Positions 26,535 to 35,607 of a stretch of DNA of 64,000 nt are shown here, in pieces. Position 1 is the stretch's first letter. Every line of letters starts with the position of its first letter. The notes under the pieces were generated by a model that ran no database searches, had not been told where the DNA came from, and was given only the letters and a program-made list of their open reading frames with translations. The position numbers and the translations under genes were made by a program. The stretch is from Undibacterium parvum (GTDB lineage: Bacteria; Pseudomonadota; Gammaproteobacteria; Burkholderiales; Burkholderiaceae_D). The DNA is taken from assembly GCF_003955735.1 (NCBI RefSeq), contig NZ_CP034464.1, positions 3,844,001 through 3,908,000 of the forward strand, in the 5' to 3' direction.

Positions 26535-27007
26535 CTAAGCGCAACTAAGTCCAACTGAGCCCAGCCAAGCCCGGGTAGTTAAGTTCGCTGACGAAATCGC
26601 AGACAGGCACGGGCTTGCCAAATAGCAAGTCTAAAATGCAAGCCTGCCACTGCGCATAGTCCATGCGCTTCTTCTGGTATATCGGCCGGAGAGCCGCATG
26701 GAATATGCGCGCGGCAGGTGCAGGTACTAAAATTTCGTACAACTTAATATGCTGCAGCTATTAATTAATGATCATGACAAGGCGAATCAGCCGCGTGTTC
26801 CGTAATACTAGAATGTCGTCATTCTCGGCGGATTAGGTTGGTTATTCTTTATTTGCTATTAAACAGCATTTAAGTTGTCGATTCTTCGCTTACAATCACC
26901 TTTGTGCGCCAAACTGGCGGATTAATCCAACAAACTTTATCCGTTGCAAGCAGGTCGTAAATCTTATTTACTTCTTTTCCGCATTGTTGATTAATGTTAT
27001 TCAGCAC
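26535..27007. other. Intergenic stretch with a family B hairpin
   Basis: After nasA there are about 470 bases without a supported gene. A short imperfect repeat of CCAACT/CCAGCC words follows the stop codon, then the hairpin listed at 26644-26717. AT content rises towards the next gene. Confidence 0.5.
26644..26717. repeat. Dispersed hairpin repeat, family B copy 3
   Basis: CTGCCACTGCGCATAGTCC ATGCG on the left faces CCGCATGGAATATGCGC GCGGCAG on the right. The arms match the copy at 16874-16943 in the ATTCCATGCGG core. Confidence 0.8.
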
Positions 27008-27526
27008 ATGCTCTTAATTTCTCAATCAAAAATGATTTTCAGTCTTTTAATTGCTACGCTATTGCTTTTTTATATATTTATTCCGATGCTCAAGTGGGTG
27101 CGATATTTAAGTGCTGCTGTATTGGTCGGTGGTATATATTTACTTTTTTTGCCGTCGATTTATAAGAACTATCAACTTGAGAAAAAAGGCATTCATACGA
27201 CTGGCATTCTGCTGGCTAAGAAATGTGAAGGCCGGAATAGTCAAATAATTTCCTATAAATTTCAAGTTGAGAATAAGGAATACCTAGGGAAAGGGACGCC
27301 AGGAGTTGGAAATCAAACTTGTGAAACGTTTCAGCTTGGTGAGCAAGTTTTTATAACCTATCTTGCTAGTGATCTCGGTATCAATACGCCGGAGCGAGAA
27401 GTTCGCAGTGGCGTGTTTCTTAGCCTTATTTTTTCTTTTTCTATGTTCGCTTTTCTTATATGGCTAAACTCGGAACAGACTCGTTTTAGAAAAGAAAAAT
27501 TGAGCAAGCGAGTGAGAAATGTATAG
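27008..27526 (+). CDS. DUF3592-like small membrane protein
   Basis: About 172 residues with two N-terminal hydrophobic helices (about 8-30 and 33-50), an extracytoplasmic or cytoplasmic beta-rich middle part with two Cys (KKCEGRNSQ and NQTCETF), and one C-terminal helix before a basic tail. The layout and the TTGILLAKKC/GEQVFITYLAS words resemble DUF3592-type proteins; function unknown. A TTG at 26984 would add eight residues and other ATGs lie close; no strong ribosome-binding site decides. GC is lower than in the nitrate genes beside it. Confidence 0.6.
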   Translation: MLLISQSKMIFSLLIATLLLFYIFIPMLKWVRYLSAAVLVGGIYLLFLPSIYKNYQLEKKGIHTTGILLAKKCEGRNSQIISYKFQVENKEYLGKGTPGVGNQTCETFQLGEQVFITYLASDLGINTPEREVRSGVFLSLIFSFSMFAFLIWLNSEQTRFRKEKLSKRVRNV

Positions 27527-28062
27527 CTCTACGCTTGATCGAAGCGGACCCGAAGTACTCGAATGCTATTTACTTGGTGGACTCCAACTTTATTGCGTTA
27601 GCATTGGAACTTTATGATTGCTCGCATCGCAAATTTTGTCGGTGATATTGACGGACTATGGATTTTATTAACGGTTTTTGTAGGGTAAGGAATGCTCAGC
27701 CATGTAGGCTTTGCATGGTTTGTTTATCTGTTTAATCATGACCGTTTTATTCGGCTTGCTGTATGCAGTTTTTTTTGGCAGGTCTCATTTGCCGCCGTCT
27801 CAAGACGAATACCGATTGCCCTTATTCTTGTTTTCGGTGGATCGATGGTGTGTGGCGTCGCTTTACTGTCCGGATATGCGCATGTCTTGCTCCCATAGAC
27901 CCAGTCGAGCAGCAGCGCTACCCTGGTAGATGAATGCAAGGAAAGATGGAGGGTATTTATATTATTTTAGTTGGAATTTTTTCGACTCATTGCGAGCGCT
28001 TAGCTGCTTTGAAAAGCTGCTTCTTCTGCTAAGCGTCTATGCTGGTTTTGACTTCAGCTTGG
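27527..28062. other. Low-coding stretch with short overlapping frames, possible gene remnant
   Basis: Several overlapping short plus-strand frames (27692-27898, 27711-27929, 27930-28154) encode hydrophobic fragments such as MTVLFGLLYAVFFGRS, but none has a good start or a recognisable family. The mixture of frames suggests a decayed membrane-protein gene; this is weak. No RNA gene or repeat is seen. Confidence 0.35.
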
Positions 28063-28590
28063 CTAGGAAAGATCTGGTTTTTTCTCGTTCACTAATTCCC
28101 TTAAGCGCTCGATCGGACTATCCCCATTTAAGGAGCTATCTGGTCTGCTATTGACGTCAATGACAATTTCTTTAATGTCGGCACTTCCTATTCCTCCAGT
28201 ATGCTCGATTCGTCGCTGGTATAGATTGCTTAAACTGCTCATGCTCGCCAATGTACCTTTGTTGACTGTCTTCGCCAGTAAAATGGCATCGTAGCCAGTT
28301 AATGCGCTTGCGATTTCAGGCTGAGAGAATTTTTCCTGCTCTAAGGCATATTTAATACCGTTAATCAGAATTTGACCAATCGCGTCGATATGTGCTCGTC
28401 GAATTTTGGTGACTATGAAATTGAAATGAGTCTTCTCATTGACAAAGATGAGGGCGTCATCGCGCCCGGTTGAGAATAGATTGGCGTACCAGCCACCTAG
28501 TAAACTCTCGTCGATCAGCTCTGGAGGTGGCAGCAGAGATTTCAGGCCTATTGAAGTGATTAAAGTTTTAGTGCAATGAAGTGTCAACAT
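28063..28590 (-). CDS. DUF6933 domain protein
   Basis: A 175-residue soluble protein. The N-terminal LHCTKTLITSIGLK, GGWYANLF and DALIFVNEKTHFNFIV pattern matches the small DUF6933 family, and the C-terminal ILLAKTVNKGTLASM fits its end. Function unknown. It stands alone next to the degraded stretch 27527-28062, and is convergent with it. Confidence 0.7.
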   Translation of the reverse strand: MLTLHCTKTLITSIGLKSLLPPPELIDESLLGGWYANLFSTGRDDALIFVNEKTHFNFIVTKIRRAHIDAIGQILINGIKYALEQEKFSQPEIASALTGYDAILLAKTVNKGTLASMSSLSNLYQRRIEHTGGIGSADIKEIVIDVNSRPDSSLNGDSPIERLRELVNEKKPDLS

Positions 28591-28740
28591 GAGGCGATTT
28601 TTTTTAGCTAAATTTTATGGTCGAGCTTAGTATTTTTGAGTATTTGATTGGTTTGCTTTTGCACTTGCCTCAAAGGGCAATCTTAAGTGTGAATCAAAAA
28701 ATGTGATTTGATTATGGCTCTAGCCTAGGTGCGGATTTTT

Positions 28741-29880
28741 TCAGTATTGTGTCACTTGATTCAAATTTTCGAAGCAGGCCAGTTGTGCCGTGCTTAGCCC
28801 AGATTTGACAGTGTCATCGATGATTTTGATTTGTCTTTGATTGGCTAAAATGCGCATTTTAGCCAGCAAGTCGGCGTCGTGTAGCAGGCAGCCTAGTTCG
28901 CTCCAGACGATAGGCTTGCTGCCTGGCGTTTGCTGCTGCAAGGCGACTAAGACTTCAGCCGGGAAGCCCCAGCGTTGCGCGATCCGGTAAGAGAGCGTGG
29001 CGGCGACTGAGCTAAATGTTTGCTGGAAAGCGCGCGAATAAGAAAATTTTGGCTGCTCACACACTTGGTCGAGCAGGCGAAAGGCAATGATCAGTCCTAC
29101 ATTTTTGATCATGCCTGTGAGAAAGGCCTCAAATGGATCAAGCACAATCGCCAGCTCACGGCAGGCGATCGCGCATTTTTCGGATTGCGCCCAGATATGC
29201 GGGGCAGCACGTCGGGTGTACAGACCAGAATTGAGATTGATGATGGGGCGGAACGCGACTTTTGCGATCAGCAGGCGCAGGCCATCTTCGCCTAACATCA
29301 TGACCGCATTTTCAAGGTTGTTGATGCGGTCGGCCGGATTGTAAAGCGCGCTGTTGACCGCATTGATGACTTCACCCACCAACACCACGTCTTTGACAAT
29401 CTGCCGTGAAATCTCACCATTCGAGATGCTGCGACTGCGCAAGCTAGCCAGCAGTTGCGGAATGATGGTCGGTACACGTGGCACTACGATGGCGTCGTTC
29501 AGGTCTGAGCTTAATAAGCCAAATAGCGCTTGCAGTACTTTTTGCTCTATCTCTAGATTGCAGCCTTCGCCTGGGTAGGCCATGATCCAGTCGAAAAATA
29601 GGCTGTCTATCGGTAATTGCGGCTTCCACGGGCTAAAAACGGATGGCTCGGGGCTGCCGGCAACAGTTAGCTCTTGCTTGGCATCGCCAAGCATCGGTGC
29701 CGTTGTTGGTATAGCCGTTGGGATAGCCGTCGGGACTATCGGCGCATTAATTTCGGGATTAAGGGCTGGTTGTATTGTGGATACAGATGGCGGCGCTGCG
29801 GCTAGTGGCGTGCTGGCTTTGGGCTCAGGCGCAGTCGAGGATGAAAACTGCTTGAAGAAATTTCTCAGAGTATTTCTCAT
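28741..29880 (-). CDS. HDOD domain signalling protein
   Basis: A 379-residue protein. The first about 85 residues are proline/alanine/threonine-rich and repetitive (VPTAIPTAIPTTAP); residues about 120-340 form an HDOD domain, with the segments VPTIIPQLLASLRS, VVLVGEVINAVNSALYNP, AVMMLGEDGLRLLIAK and FLTGMIKNVGLIIAF. The HD catalytic dyad is not evident, as usual for HDOD proteins, which serve in signalling and c-di-GMP-linked regulation. AAGGA upstream supports the start. Partner genes are not adjacent. Confidence 0.85.
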   Translation of the reverse strand: MRNTLRNFFKQFSSSTAPEPKASTPLAAAPPSVSTIQPALNPEINAPIVPTAIPTAIPTTAPMLGDAKQELTVAGSPEPSVFSPWKPQLPIDSLFFDWIMAYPGEGCNLEIEQKVLQALFGLLSSDLNDAIVVPRVPTIIPQLLASLRSRSISNGEISRQIVKDVVLVGEVINAVNSALYNPADRINNLENAVMMLGEDGLRLLIAKVAFRPIINLNSGLYTRRAAPHIWAQSEKCAIACRELAIVLDPFEAFLTGMIKNVGLIIAFRLLDQVCEQPKFSYSRAFQQTFSSVAATLSYRIAQRWGFPAEVLVALQQQTPGSKPIVWSELGCLLHDADLLAKMRILANQRQIKIIDDTVKSGLSTAQLACFENLNQVTQY

Positions 29881-30069
29881 GGAGTTCCTTTTTTCATTTT
29901 TTTCGACTAGCTGCGTAGCACTATCTCAGCCTGATGGCGAGAGTTTAAAACGATAGCACGACTTCGACGACTTGGTCTTGCTGTCGGTAAAAACGTTTTT
30001 CTGCACAACACCGCTGGCGCGGGAGCTAGCTGGCGCTGTGCCAGACGTATCCCGACTGACTGCAAAATC

Positions 30070-30336
30070 TTAAATCTTTTCCATCTCTTCAGGATCAAGA
30101 GCAATCACATGGGTTTGCAATAGACCGTGCTCGTCGTGCCATTCGCGCATCACGCATGGTTGGCCTTCTTCGTCTATCGCCATGACTTTGAAAAAATTGC
30201 CTATCATCGATTCGATCAAAATTCTTTCTTCTTCGGGAAAGCTCTTGATGAATTTTTTGCTGAGGGTGACGACGCGCACGATATCGCCTAAGGCGACGAC
30301 TTGGTTTTTGCTGTCTAGCAGTTTGGGATCGGACAT
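30070..30336 (-). CDS. Conserved small protein of unknown function
   Basis: An 88-residue acidic protein (VVALGDIVRVVTLSKKF, then MIGNFFKVMAIDEEG). The small beta-barrel-like pattern of hydrophobic residues and the acidic C-terminus ALDPEEMEKI are visible; no family is recognised with certainty. It lies 190 bases upstream of the HDOD gene on the same strand and could be its operon partner. Confidence 0.65.
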   Translation of the reverse strand: MSDPKLLDSKNQVVALGDIVRVVTLSKKFIKSFPEEERILIESMIGNFFKVMAIDEEGQPCVMREWHDEHGLLQTHVIALDPEEMEKI

Positions 30337-30474
30337 GGAATGACTTTCAGTGGAGTTTGCTGCATTTTAAGCGCATTCACAAATCGATGGCGCACTATCT
30401 ATGCGGCTGCTGGCAGATAATCGGGCTGCGAGGCGCATGTTTATTGCGCCTAGGTTTTTTGTTTTGAATAAAAC

Positions 30475-30508
30475 AGGGGCTTAAACCGTACTGCGTTTAA
30501 GCCCCTCT
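30475..30508. terminator. Terminator after the OPT transporter gene
   Basis: GGGGCTTAAAC, eight-base loop, GTTTAAGCCCC followed by CTCTTTG: a perfect 11-base stem. It lies just past the stop of the minus-strand OPT gene; on that strand it is followed by TGTTTTATT, a reasonable T-rich tail. Confidence 0.75.
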
Positions 30509-30549
30509 TTGTTTAGCTAGCCTTGGCGGCGGATGACTTGCTAGTCAGC

Positions 30550-32823
30550 TTACGCAGCTGGTTTATTTTTCTCGCGCGCGACCCAAAACAAACCAAGCAC
30601 GATCAGGGCATACGGCAGCATAGACAGACCGTTGGCGTTGATACCTTCAAAGAAAGGATTATTCGCAGTTGCCCAGTCGCCCAGTTTCTTGTCGAAATCG
30701 GTCAGGATGCCGGCGGTAAACGCGATCACAATGCCGCCTAGCGCGCCACCTGCGATATAGCCCGATGCCAGCAAAGTGCCAGAGCCACTGTCGCCAGCGG
30801 CTTGTTGTTCTTCCTCACTGAGATTTTTGTTTTGCTCCAGCTTGTTATTTCTGCGGTCAACCAGATAACGTATTATGCCGCCGACAAACAAGGGTGCGGA
30901 AGACGACAGCGGCAGATACACACCGACCGCGAAGGCCAGCGATGGAATACCTGCCATCTCTAGTACCAGTGCAATCATGACGCCAAACAGCACCAGGGTC
31001 CACGGCAACTGTCTATCCAGTATCCCTTTGATGATGTAAGACATCAGCACCGCCTTAGGCGCATCGTACTTTTTCACTTCGGTGCCGTCCGGACGTTTGT
31101 TATATGCGCCGTTGATGCCCGGGTCGACCAGATACACTGCTTTGCCTGCATTATCGACCAGGTATTTACCGGCAGGGCCACCGACAGTATCGCTCTTATG
31201 CCAGACCTTATACGTGCCTTGGTCTTGCTCGGCTTGCGGACCTTGCAGTTGGGCCGTGTCGCTCAGTTTGGACGCGTCGGTCATCAAGCTTGGTGCCACT
31301 TGTGCAGCAGGGACGTAGACCGTGCCGGCATCATTGAGTTTGAGCAGGATAGGGCCCAAGATCAGTGCGGAAGACAGCGCGCCAGCCAAAATCGCGTACT
31401 GCTGCAAGCGCGGTGTAGCGCCGAGTATGTAGCCGGTTTTTAAATCTTGCGAGGTAGTGCCAGCGTTACTCGATGCGATACAGACGATGGCGCCTACTGA
31501 CAGCGCGGTGACGTAATATTGGCCACCAGTCCAGCCCATGATCAGGAAAATCAGACAGGTGAACAACAGGGTGGCAACCGTCATGCCCGAGATAGGATTG
31601 GACGAAGAGCCGATTTCACCCGTCAGGCGCGACGACACGGTGGCGAACAGGAAGCCAAATACCAGGATCAATAAAGCGCCCAGTAAATTCATGTGCAGCG
31701 GGGTGGCGAAGGTAATCACCGCGATGATAGACAGTGCGCCTATCAATACCCATTTCATAGGGATGTCTTGGTCGGTACGAAGACGTACTTCGGCGGCACG
31801 TGGTGCACCGCTTTGATCGGTTTTTTTCAAGCCAGATAGTCCTGCCGATAAACTGCGCCAGATAGTAGGCATGGCGCGTACCAGACTGATTAAGCCACCT
31901 GCCGCAACCGCACCGGCACCGATGTAAAGCACGTAAGCGCTGCGCACATCATGCGGACTCATTTCGCTAATCAGTTTGACGCCCGGGCTCAAAGGCACAC
32001 TGAGCGAGTCGCCAAAAAATTTGATCATAGGGATTAACAGCAGATACGACATGACACCGCCAGCGGCCATCACAGAAGCAATCTTAGGGCCGATGATGTA
32101 GCCGACGCCGAGTAGTTCAGGCGAGACTTCTATCCCCATCGAGCCACCCTTGAGCGGCGCGCCAAAGGCGACTTCAGGCGTATCTTTCCAGCCTTTAAAA
32201 GCGACGTTGATGACCTTGTACAAAATACCGACCGCGAAACCGCCGAAGATGATGGCGGCGCGTTTGCCCGCCTCATCTTGTGCGTGCGGATTGCTGCTTT
32301 CACCGGCGGCAGCACGCGATGAATCGGTCGCTGCGGCTTTCAGGACTTCGGCGCAGGCAGTGCCTTCCGGGTATTTCAGTACACCGTGGTTTTCAACGAT
32401 CATGGCGCGGCGCATAGGGATCATTAATAAAATACCCAATAAACCGCCGAGTACCGCAACCAAGGCGACCCGTGAGATTTCCAGATCGAAACCTAAAATC
32501 AAAATCGCGGGCATGGTGACACCCAGACCAAAGGCGATCGACTCGCCGGCTGATCCTGCAGTCTGGGTAATGCTGTTTTCTAAGATGGTTGAATCTTTTC
32601 CGCCTAGCTTATTGATCAGTCGAAAAAACGTGATGGCGATCACCGCGACCGGAATGGAGGCGCTGACCGTGAGGCCGACTTTGAGTACCAGATACAGCGA
32701 GGATGCTCCAAAAATCATCCCCAGTACCACGCCCATCACGAGCGCGCGCAGGGTGAATTCGGGAAGCACGGCCGAGGCCGGGATATACGGTTTAAATTCG
32801 GGAGCGGCGATTTCTTTTGGCAT
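30550..32823 (-). CDS. OPT family oligopeptide transporter
   Basis: A 757-residue membrane protein with roughly 15 hydrophobic segments. The N-terminal ELTLRALVMGVVLG-like start (EFTLRALVMGVVLGMIFG), the NITQTAGSAGESIAFG-like conserved segment, YPEGTACAEVLKA, and GYILGATPRLQQYA with SNAGTTSQDLKTG are the OPT family hallmarks. It imports peptides or metal-chelate peptides with protons. A large periplasmic loop near residues 480-600 is a typical insertion of bacterial OPT members. AAGG precedes the ATG. Monocistronic. Confidence 0.92.
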   Translation of the reverse strand: MPKEIAAPEFKPYIPASAVLPEFTLRALVMGVVLGMIFGASSLYLVLKVGLTVSASIPVAVIAITFFRLINKLGGKDSTILENSITQTAGSAGESIAFGLGVTMPAILILGFDLEISRVALVAVLGGLLGILLMIPMRRAMIVENHGVLKYPEGTACAEVLKAAATDSSRAAAGESSNPHAQDEAGKRAAIIFGGFAVGILYKVINVAFKGWKDTPEVAFGAPLKGGSMGIEVSPELLGVGYIIGPKIASVMAAGGVMSYLLLIPMIKFFGDSLSVPLSPGVKLISEMSPHDVRSAYVLYIGAGAVAAGGLISLVRAMPTIWRSLSAGLSGLKKTDQSGAPRAAEVRLRTDQDIPMKWVLIGALSIIAVITFATPLHMNLLGALLILVFGFLFATVSSRLTGEIGSSSNPISGMTVATLLFTCLIFLIMGWTGGQYYVTALSVGAIVCIASSNAGTTSQDLKTGYILGATPRLQQYAILAGALSSALILGPILLKLNDAGTVYVPAAQVAPSLMTDASKLSDTAQLQGPQAEQDQGTYKVWHKSDTVGGPAGKYLVDNAGKAVYLVDPGINGAYNKRPDGTEVKKYDAPKAVLMSYIIKGILDRQLPWTLVLFGVMIALVLEMAGIPSLAFAVGVYLPLSSSAPLFVGGIIRYLVDRRNNKLEQNKNLSEEEQQAAGDSGSGTLLASGYIAGGALGGIVIAFTAGILTDFDKKLGDWATANNPFFEGINANGLSMLPYALIVLGLFWVAREKNKPAA

Positions 32824-32925
32824 TTTTCTACCTTATTGTGGTGTCAAATCTAGGCTGATGCATCGTGTACGCCAGCCTGCTGCGTTGATCGTGCCTTAGT
32901 GTCTCCGCCAAGGCGCATCAAAAAT

Positions 32926-33027
32926 AGGACTTACGAAAAACCGCCCCTGCGTCGTTGTATCCGCCTTGCCGTACTAAAGTACTGTCTTCGGCGGTACGCC
33001 TAGCCGGAGCAATTTTGCGTCAGTCCT
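32926..33027. repeat. Dispersed repeat, family A copy 2
   Basis: Starts AGGACTTACG and ends TTTTGCGTCAGTCCT, with CGTCGTTGTATCCGCC and GTCTTCGGCGGTACGCC inside. Same orientation as the copies at 23547, 37121 and 58434. It lies between OPT and MFS genes. Confidence 0.9.
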
Positions 33028-33160
33028 AAAAAACTCAGAGCAAAATACTGAGTCTGGGCATTATCCCGCTTTTTACTCTGCCTATGCAATCTCCGTGACT
33101 AGCAAATTAGCTAATGTGCTGACTCTGTTGTATTCGCTTTGCTGCGTCTTTACCCATTTT

Positions 33161-34453
33161 TTACTTATTATCTTGCGTGCTCAAACTAGGTAAGACCTTA
33201 ATACTGCGAATCAGGGGATTTCTCCATGCCAGTACAGTCAGCAATAGTGCCAAGATGCCGGCGAACCCCAGGGCATAGCGTAAGCCTAGATGTTCGCCCA
33301 GCCAGCCACCGATCAGGGCTCCGGGGCCAGCCGGCAGCAGGATCAGCCAGCGCATGGTACTAGTCATGCGACCCAGCATGGGTTCTGGCGTGACCGCCTG
33401 GCGTAGCGCCAGAAAATTAATGAAAATTAGCACACCACCGACTGAAAAACACGCCAGCATTACGGCAAATGCGGCGATGCCCCAGGCGTTCGCCGGCGCG
33501 ATCGCCAATAGACACCAACCCAGGCTGCAGACCGCGACGCCCAGTACCATACAGGGCCCAGGACCCAGGCTGCGACTGATGCGATTGCCGTAGACACTGG
33601 CAATGATGGTGCCCACCCCCATGCCCATATAACTGAGACCTACCGCCTGCTCAGATAAGCCCAGGATGCGGGTGGCGAATAAAATTTGCACCACCAGCGC
33701 GGCGTTGTAGCAGAGTTGCCAGGTGCCGACCATCAGGGCCAAAGTAATTAGTAGTGGTTTGTGGGCGACAAAGCGCACACCGGCTTTTAGATCGGTCCAG
33801 AAGTGGGCATCTTCGCGTACCGGGCGTATCTCTAGAATTTTGATGCCACGCAGTATCAGTGCCGAGCTTAGCAATAACAGCGCATCGGCCAGTAAAGCTA
33901 AGGGCGCACCGAGCAATTTAATCAAAGCACCAGCGCTAGCTGGCCCCGCTACTTCGGCACCGGAAGTGGCTAGCGCATTTTTTGCATAGGCTTCTACCAG
34001 TCTTTCGCGCGGTACGATTTGCGTCAGTACAATCTGCGCGGCGGTACCAGCGGTGGTATTGACTGCACCAATCAGAAAACCGACCACATACAGCCAGCGC
34101 ATATCCAGGTAACCCAGCCACCATGCCAAAGGCACGCTTGCAACACCGACAGCGATCATGCTCTCGCCGACAATATACACAGGGAGCTTTTTGACGCGGT
34201 CTAACCAGACGCCGGACGGCAGCGAAAGTAAAACAAAGGGCAGGGTTTCCATAAAAATCAGGATACCCATCTGGGTTGGGCTGGCCTTTAGCAGTACGGC
34301 CGCCGTCAAAGGCAGGGCCAGCATGGTGATTTGCGCACCGAAGGAGCTGATCAGGATCGAGGTCCAGAGACGCCGATAGACGAGGTCGCGCAAGAGATCG
34401 CGTTTCGGCAAAGAAAAGCGGGACGAGATACTTTGTCTGAGAGAGATAAACAT
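33161..34453 (-). CDS. MFS transporter (MFS_3/enterobactin-exporter-like)
   Basis: A 430-residue major facilitator protein with about 12 hydrophobic segments. RLWTSILISSFGAQITMLAL at the N-terminus and PSGVWLDRVKKLPVYIVGE (motif A of the drug/siderophore exporter type) are visible. Homologous proteins export drugs or siderophores; the substrate here is unknown. Monocistronic, with a repeat on its 3' side and a 270-base gap to the divergent exonuclease gene. Confidence 0.85.
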   Translation of the reverse strand: MFISLRQSISSRFSLPKRDLLRDLVYRRLWTSILISSFGAQITMLALPLTAAVLLKASPTQMGILIFMETLPFVLLSLPSGVWLDRVKKLPVYIVGESMIAVGVASVPLAWWLGYLDMRWLYVVGFLIGAVNTTAGTAAQIVLTQIVPRERLVEAYAKNALATSGAEVAGPASAGALIKLLGAPLALLADALLLLSSALILRGIKILEIRPVREDAHFWTDLKAGVRFVAHKPLLITLALMVGTWQLCYNAALVVQILFATRILGLSEQAVGLSYMGMGVGTIIASVYGNRISRSLGPGPCMVLGVAVCSLGWCLLAIAPANAWGIAAFAVMLACFSVGGVLIFINFLALRQAVTPEPMLGRMTSTMRWLILLPAGPGALIGGWLGEHLGLRYALGFAGILALLLTVLAWRNPLIRSIKVLPSLSTQDNK

Positions 34454-34722
34454 TTTTTACCTATATTGTTTGCTCGCCGCCTTATGAGTAGTAAGCAAAT
34501 TTAAGCATTTTGCACTCACCTCTATGCACGTAGTTCCGGACGAGGCAAGAGAGCAGAAGGAGGGGCTTGCAATGAGATTTCAAGAAAATAAGCGAGGGCT
34601 AGGTATTTTCTTGGGTAAATTAATTCGAGCAGCGTTTACAATGCTGCAAATGTGCACCAGAGTTTTTTATTATTCTAGATTGAGTGCCTATTTTAATTTT
34701 AGTTCCCGCAGGATGGTAAACA

Positions 34723-35589
34723 ATGTTTGAAAAACCGATAGTAATGATCGACTTTGAGACCTCGGGCATGAGTCCGGATCAAGGCGATCGCGTGACCGAA
34801 GTGGCAGCGTTGCGAATTGTGGGCGGTGCCGTGGTGGATAGATATGTCTCGCTGATTAACTGCAATGTGCGGATTTCTTCCTTCATCACACAATTGACCG
34901 GCATTACCCAGTCCATGGTGAACCGCGCACCTTCATCTACCGAAGTGATCCCTGAATTACTTGAGTTCATAGGTAAAGATACCTTGGCTGCTCACAACGC
35001 CAGTTTTGATGAGAAATTTTTACAAGCCGAGAGTGCACGACTGGGCTTGCGTTCGCAACACGATGGTCTGATTTGTTCGGTGAAGCTGGCGCGCCGTGTG
35101 TATCCAGGTTTAAGCTCGTATTCGCTAGGAGCTCTGGCCGCAAGTCTGGGCATACGTTTTAAAGGCAATGCGCACAGAGCCGAGGCGGATGCCGAAGTGG
35201 CATCGGCTTTGCTGTTGCAGGTGGGTGCAGATCTGAGCGAACGTTATGGCATGCGTAGTGTGGCACCGTCACTGCTACAGCAAATCAATAAGCTGACAGC
35301 TGCCAAGGTGCCTGCCTATCTGGATAAACTGAACGCACCTCCAACTGTCATCGTCAAACCAGCTGCAGCCGCTAGAGCCTCGAAAAAGACAGTCAGTCAG
35401 CCGCAGCTGTATCGCCATTATAAAGGCGGCATTTATGAGCTGGTGTGCGAAGCCACCCAAGAGTCCGATCTGACGCCGGTGATCGTGTATCGCTCACACA
35501 ATGGTAGTGTTTGGACCCGGCCTAAAGAGGTGTTTTTTGAGATGGTGGAAGTCAACGGAGTGATGCTGCAACGCTTCACCCCGTTGTAG
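34723..35589 (+). CDS. DEDDh 3'-5' exonuclease fused to a DUF1653 domain
   Basis: A 288-residue protein. Residues 1-170 form a DnaQ-like exonuclease: DFETSG (Exo I, D9 and E11), AHNASFDEKFL (Exo II) and HRAEADAEV (Exo III, with His and Asp). A linker rich in Ala/Lys follows, then YRHYKGGIYELVCEA ... SLGVW-like (GSVWTRPKEVFFE) from about residue 228, the DUF1653 pattern. Fusions of an exonuclease to DUF1653 are uncommon as far as I know. The role in DNA or nucleotide metabolism is open; it is not clearly the epsilon subunit. Confidence 0.85.
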   Translation: MFEKPIVMIDFETSGMSPDQGDRVTEVAALRIVGGAVVDRYVSLINCNVRISSFITQLTGITQSMVNRAPSSTEVIPELLEFIGKDTLAAHNASFDEKFLQAESARLGLRSQHDGLICSVKLARRVYPGLSSYSLGALAASLGIRFKGNAHRAEADAEVASALLLQVGADLSERYGMRSVAPSLLQQINKLTAAKVPAYLDKLNAPPTVIVKPAAAARASKKTVSQPQLYRHYKGGIYELVCEATQESDLTPVIVYRSHNGSVWTRPKEVFFEMVEVNGVMLQRFTPL

Positions 35590-35607
35590 TTATAGACTGC
35601 GCGGTGC

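Noticed and set aside
26545-26742. A 65-residue minus-strand frame after nasA
   Set aside because: It runs through the family B hairpin, which explains its open frame.
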